From Devosia sp. (GTDB taxonomy: Bacteria; Pseudomonadota; Alphaproteobacteria; Rhizobiales; Devosiaceae), in contig NZ_JAQGJV010000009.1 of the NCBI RefSeq assembly GCF_028290435.1, forward strand, positions 124,001-188,000: 64,000 bases of DNA, read 5' to 3'. The position numbers and the translations under genes are program-made. Under the pieces are notes generated by a model. The model saw only the letters and a program-made list of their open reading frames with translations. It had not been told where the DNA came from and did no database searches. How positions within the stretch are numbered: the first letter of the stretch is position 1; each line of letters opens with the position of its first letter. Of the stretch, positions 61,657 to 64,000 are shown piece by piece.

Positions 61657-63582
61657 CTATTGGGCGGCTGGCTTTAGTTTGGCGGCGATGAACTTGAAAT
61701 TGCTCCACCACCACCACGGCCCCTCATAGTAATTTTCGGCCGAGGGATAGTTGGTCCAATAGGTCTCGTTTACCGGCACGAACTTGGAGGTGCCGAACAT
61801 TTCGATCGCCGGCAGGCCCTGCACCAGTTCCTTGAGGATGTCGGTGCCCAGTGGCACGATCTGCGGATCGTCGGCCGGAATGGCGCGCAGCTTGTCGATC
61901 AGGGCGCTGAGTTCATCATCGACATAGCGGGCCTGATTGGACGACGATGGCGTGCCGTTATCGCGCACATAGTCCTTGTGCCACCCTTCCATGCGCACGA
62001 AGAGATCCGGCGTGATGGCGCAGGACGAGCCCCAATAGGAGCCAACTTCATAATCCCCGGTATTTTCGGCGGTGAAGAAGGCACCGGCCTGCATCTGCTG
62101 CACCTGCGTGGGGACGCCGAACTGGGTCCATTCATTGGCCACGGCAAAGGCCAGACGCTGGGATTCCACTTCGAAATCGGCTGGCGCGAGGATGTTGATG
62201 GTGAACGGCGTCCCATCGGGTTTCAGCCAGGGGCCGCCGTCATTGGTGAAACCGGCCGCCTTGAGCAGCTTGGTGGCCTCTTCGGGATCGTGCTTCCACC
62301 AGCCGACGCCGAGCAGGTTGCGCAACGCCTCGGCGTCCTCTGGAATGCCCGCGACGCCCTCCGAGCGCAGGCGCTCCCCAAGGCGCACCGCATAGTCGGG
62401 ATCGAACGGCTTGTAGCCATCTTCGAGCGCAAACTCCGCCAGCCATTGGGCCATCGGCTTGTGATAGGTGTCCATCAGCACCGTGGTGGGCGGGATGGCC
62501 AGCGGGGAGGCGCGCAACATGCCCGAGAACGTGGCGATGCTGGCCTGTTCGGCATTGATGGCCAGAGCCAGGGCCCACCGCGTCTTGGCGTCGTCATAGG
62601 GCGCCTTGGACGTGTTGAAATGCATGCCGCGCTCGCACGGATCATCCAGGTTGGCATAGGGGAAGTCGTTGAACCAGGCGTGGATTTTCGGGTTCTGGTT
62701 GCGCAGGATATCGAGGCTTTCCGGCGAGATGTCGGTCAGGATATCGATGTCGTTGGCGGCCATGGCCAGCACGCGGCGCTCTTCGGTGCCATAGCTGCGG
62801 AACAACACATATTTGGCCGCGGGCTCGCCGACGATCTGGCCGACATCGGAATTCTGCCAGTCCTGGCGCTTCTCCCACAGGAACCAGGTGCCGTTGGGAT
62901 CGCTGTCCTTGTACTTGTAGGCGCTGATGGTGACCGGCGGGAAATTGGTGAAGGTCGCCGGATCTTCCTTTTCCCAGACGTGCTTGGGCACGACGTGGAA
63001 TGGATTGCCGTAGATGACCGAACCCAAAACGATGGCAAGACGTGGCGTTGGCTTGGTGGTGGTGATCTCGACGGTATTGGCGTCCACCTTGGTCACCGAG
63101 GCGATCTGGGCGGCATAGGCCGAACTGTAGGACAGTGCCGGCGTATTGCGGATCATCTGGTCGGTGAACACCACGTCGTCGGCGCTGAACGGCTGCCCGT
63201 CGCTCCACGTCAGGCCCTGGCGCAACGCCACCTTGAAGACGGTGAAATCGGCATTAGCGACCGGCATTTCGGCGGCGAGATCGGGAATCTGGCTCCCCTT
63301 GGCGGTATCGATGTCATAGAGCAGCGCACCCGCCATCTGGTGGTAACCCTGATTGATGGTCACCCCCTGCTGGTACATGTTCATGTTGGTGGGATTGCCG
63401 ACGCGGGCGTTAAGCATATCGACGATGAGCGTTTCGGCACGCGGGGTGCCGACATCGGTCATCTGCTGGGCGAAGCTGGGCATGGTGGCGGTGGTCAGCA
63501 TGGTGCCGCCGAGCGTGATCGCCAGTGCCATGGCCATCAGCGTGCTGCGGCCGCGCCGTTTCGGGAATTGGGTCGTCGTCAT
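61657..63582 (-). CDS. Oligopeptide-type ABC substrate-binding protein (family 5)
   Basis: 641 residues from ATG 63582 (AGGAGG ahead). Signal peptide about 1-39 ([20 protein letters not shown]). SBP_bac_5 features: [29 protein letters not shown]-like region, [20 protein letters not shown], then [20 protein letters not shown]. Long members of this kind import oligopeptides or oligosaccharides (xyloglucan or mannan oligomers in some bacteria). Its ATG overlaps the stop of the ATPase gene (ATGA), so it is the last gene of an importer operon that begins beyond the window. Substrate unknown. Confidence 0.88.
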   Translation of the reverse strand: MTTTQFPKRRGRSTLMAMALAITLGGTMLTTATMPSFAQQMTDVGTPRAETLIVDMLNARVGNPTNMNMYQQGVTINQGYHQMAGALLYDIDTAKGSQIPDLAAEMPVANADFTVFKVALRQGLTWSDGQPFSADDVVFTDQMIRNTPALSYSSAYAAQIASVTKVDANTVEITTTKPTPRLAIVLGSVIYGNPFHVVPKHVWEKEDPATFTNFPPVTISAYKYKDSDPNGTWFLWEKRQDWQNSDVGQIVGEPAAKYVLFRSYGTEERRVLAMAANDIDILTDISPESLDILRNQNPKIHAWFNDFPYANLDDPCERGMHFNTSKAPYDDAKTRWALALAINAEQASIATFSGMLRASPLAIPPTTVLMDTYHKPMAQWLAEFALEDGYKPFDPDYAVRLGERLRSEGVAGIPEDAEALRNLLGVGWWKHDPEEATKLLKAAGFTNDGGPWLKPDGTPFTINILAPADFEVESQRLAFAVANEWTQFGVPTQVQQMQAGAFFTAENTGDYEVGSYWGSSCAITPDLFVRMEGWHKDYVRDNGTPSSSNQARYVDDELSALIDKLRAIPADDPQIVPLGTDILKELVQGLPAIEMFGTSKFVPVNETYWTNYPSAENYYEGPWWWWSNFKFIAAKLKPAAQ

Positions 63583-64000
63583 GGTTTCCTCCTGTCGCAT
63601 TGAGCGTTGTGATTGATGGTCTGGTGCGTTGACGCACTCTTTTGCCGCGTGTCGGCGTAGCCGAACTTGCGGTCGATTTCGGCAAGTTCGCCCCAGCGTT
63701 GGCCGACGGTGGGGATCGCCGCCATCAGCTCGCGCGTGTAGGCCTGGGTCGGATTGTCGAGGATGCGGGTGGGCGCGCCGCTTTCCACGACGCGGCCGGT
63801 ATTCATGATCGAGACCTGGTCGGACAGGTAATAGGCCGTGGACAGGTCATGGGTGATGTAGATGAACGACACCCCCTGCTCTTCCACGATCTGGCGGAAC
63901 AGGTTGACGATTGACATGCGCAGCGAAGCGTCGACCATCGACACGGGCTCGTCGGCAACGATCAGCTTCGGCTTGGGGATCAGGGCCCGCGCCACGCTGA
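63579..64000 (-). CDS. Oligopeptide ABC transporter ATP-binding protein, C-terminal part
   Basis: Runs off the right edge; about 140 residues visible. [20 protein letters not shown] then [15 protein letters not shown], the Walker B and D-loop, [20 protein letters not shown] (switch His) and the OppD/F-type C-terminal [16 protein letters not shown]. The P-loop lies outside the window. With the binding protein it belongs to a Dpp/Opp-type importer. Confidence 0.9.
   Translation of the reverse strand, partial: SVARALIPKPKLIVADEPVSMVDASLRMSIVNLFRQIVEEQGVSFIYITHDLSTAYYLSDQVSIMNTGRVVESGAPTRILDNPTQAYTRELMAAIPTVGQRWGELAEIDRKFGYADTRQKSASTHQTINHNAQCDRRKP

Noticed and set aside
61978-63603. 541-codon frame opposite the binding protein
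   Set aside because: Antisense shadow; the real gene has a signal peptide, family motifs and AGGAGG.

Overview
The window is a GC-rich chromosomal stretch from an alphaproteobacterium of the order Hyphomicrobiales (rhizobia-related). The evidence is the combination of a RirA-type Rrf2 iron regulator with its three cluster cysteines, a hemP-hmuSTUV heme locus, ExoY/ExoA/ExoL/ExoM-like succinoglycan genes, and a phnGHIJKL carbon-phosphorus lyase cluster with a DUF1045 gene and two phnE permeases. The genus is less certain; a Devosia-like organism is a reasonable guess but is not shown by the sequence. No rRNA, tRNA, CRISPR array or intact insertion sequence was seen.

Layout. (1) 1-8.9 kb: exopolysaccharide synthesis. 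An exoY-type priming transferase and a small coiled-coil protein, a previously uncalled 57-aa membrane protein, galU on the opposite strand, then a tight operon exoL-exoA-exoM-exoP (glycosyltransferases and Wzc-like tyrosine autokinase). (2) 9.3-10.3 kb: rirA divergent from an HU/IHF-family gene. (3) 10.5-13.9 kb: etfQO-etfB-etfA, feeding electrons from acyl-CoA and similar dehydrogenases to ubiquinone. (4) 14-23.7 kb: iron and heme. An unbroken nine-gene operon hemP-hmuS-hmuT-hmuU-hmuV-(secreted unknown)-exbB-exbD-tonB faces the heme receptor gene hmuR across a region with an exact TGA-N9-TCA RirA-type site; a low-affinity iron permease-like gene follows hmuR. (5) 23.7-26 kb: a Crp/Fnr regulator, a phosphotriesterase-like hydrolase behind a near-perfect palindromic operator, and a small unknown.

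(6) 26-38.9 kb: phosphonate utilisation. phnG-H-I-J-K-L, a hexapeptide acetyltransferase and phnC-D-E1-E2 read leftward; phnF (GntR repressor) is divergent; phnN, phnM and a DUF1045 2H-phosphoesterase form a second leftward unit. No phnP is present, and the 2H protein is a candidate for the missing cyclic-phosphate step. (7) 39-43.8 kb: two small secreted proteins, an MFS exporter with a divergent MarR regulator, a ribbon-helix-helix-like protein, a cold-shock protein and a VOC protein whose stop codon lies in the end of a 144-bp MITE-like element. (8) 43.9-53.2 kb: an NtaA-type flavin monooxygenase, then an operon of a cytoplasmic alpha-L-rhamnosidase and a complete sugar ABC importer, divergent from a LacI regulator.

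(9) 53.2-57.9 kb: a decay island. A GH43 glycosidase with several frameshifts, a nonsense codon and an internal deletion; a lone intact L-idonate-type dehydrogenase; a head-to-head fusion of a truncated sugar-ABC ATPase and a truncated Gfo/Idh/MocA oxidoreductase; a LacI fragment; and a frameshifted secreted protein. (10) 57.9-64 kb: a 1009-aa BTAD/STAND ATPase/TPR regulator, an intergenic perfect stem-loop, a small unknown gene, and the start of an oligopeptide-type ABC importer that runs off the window.
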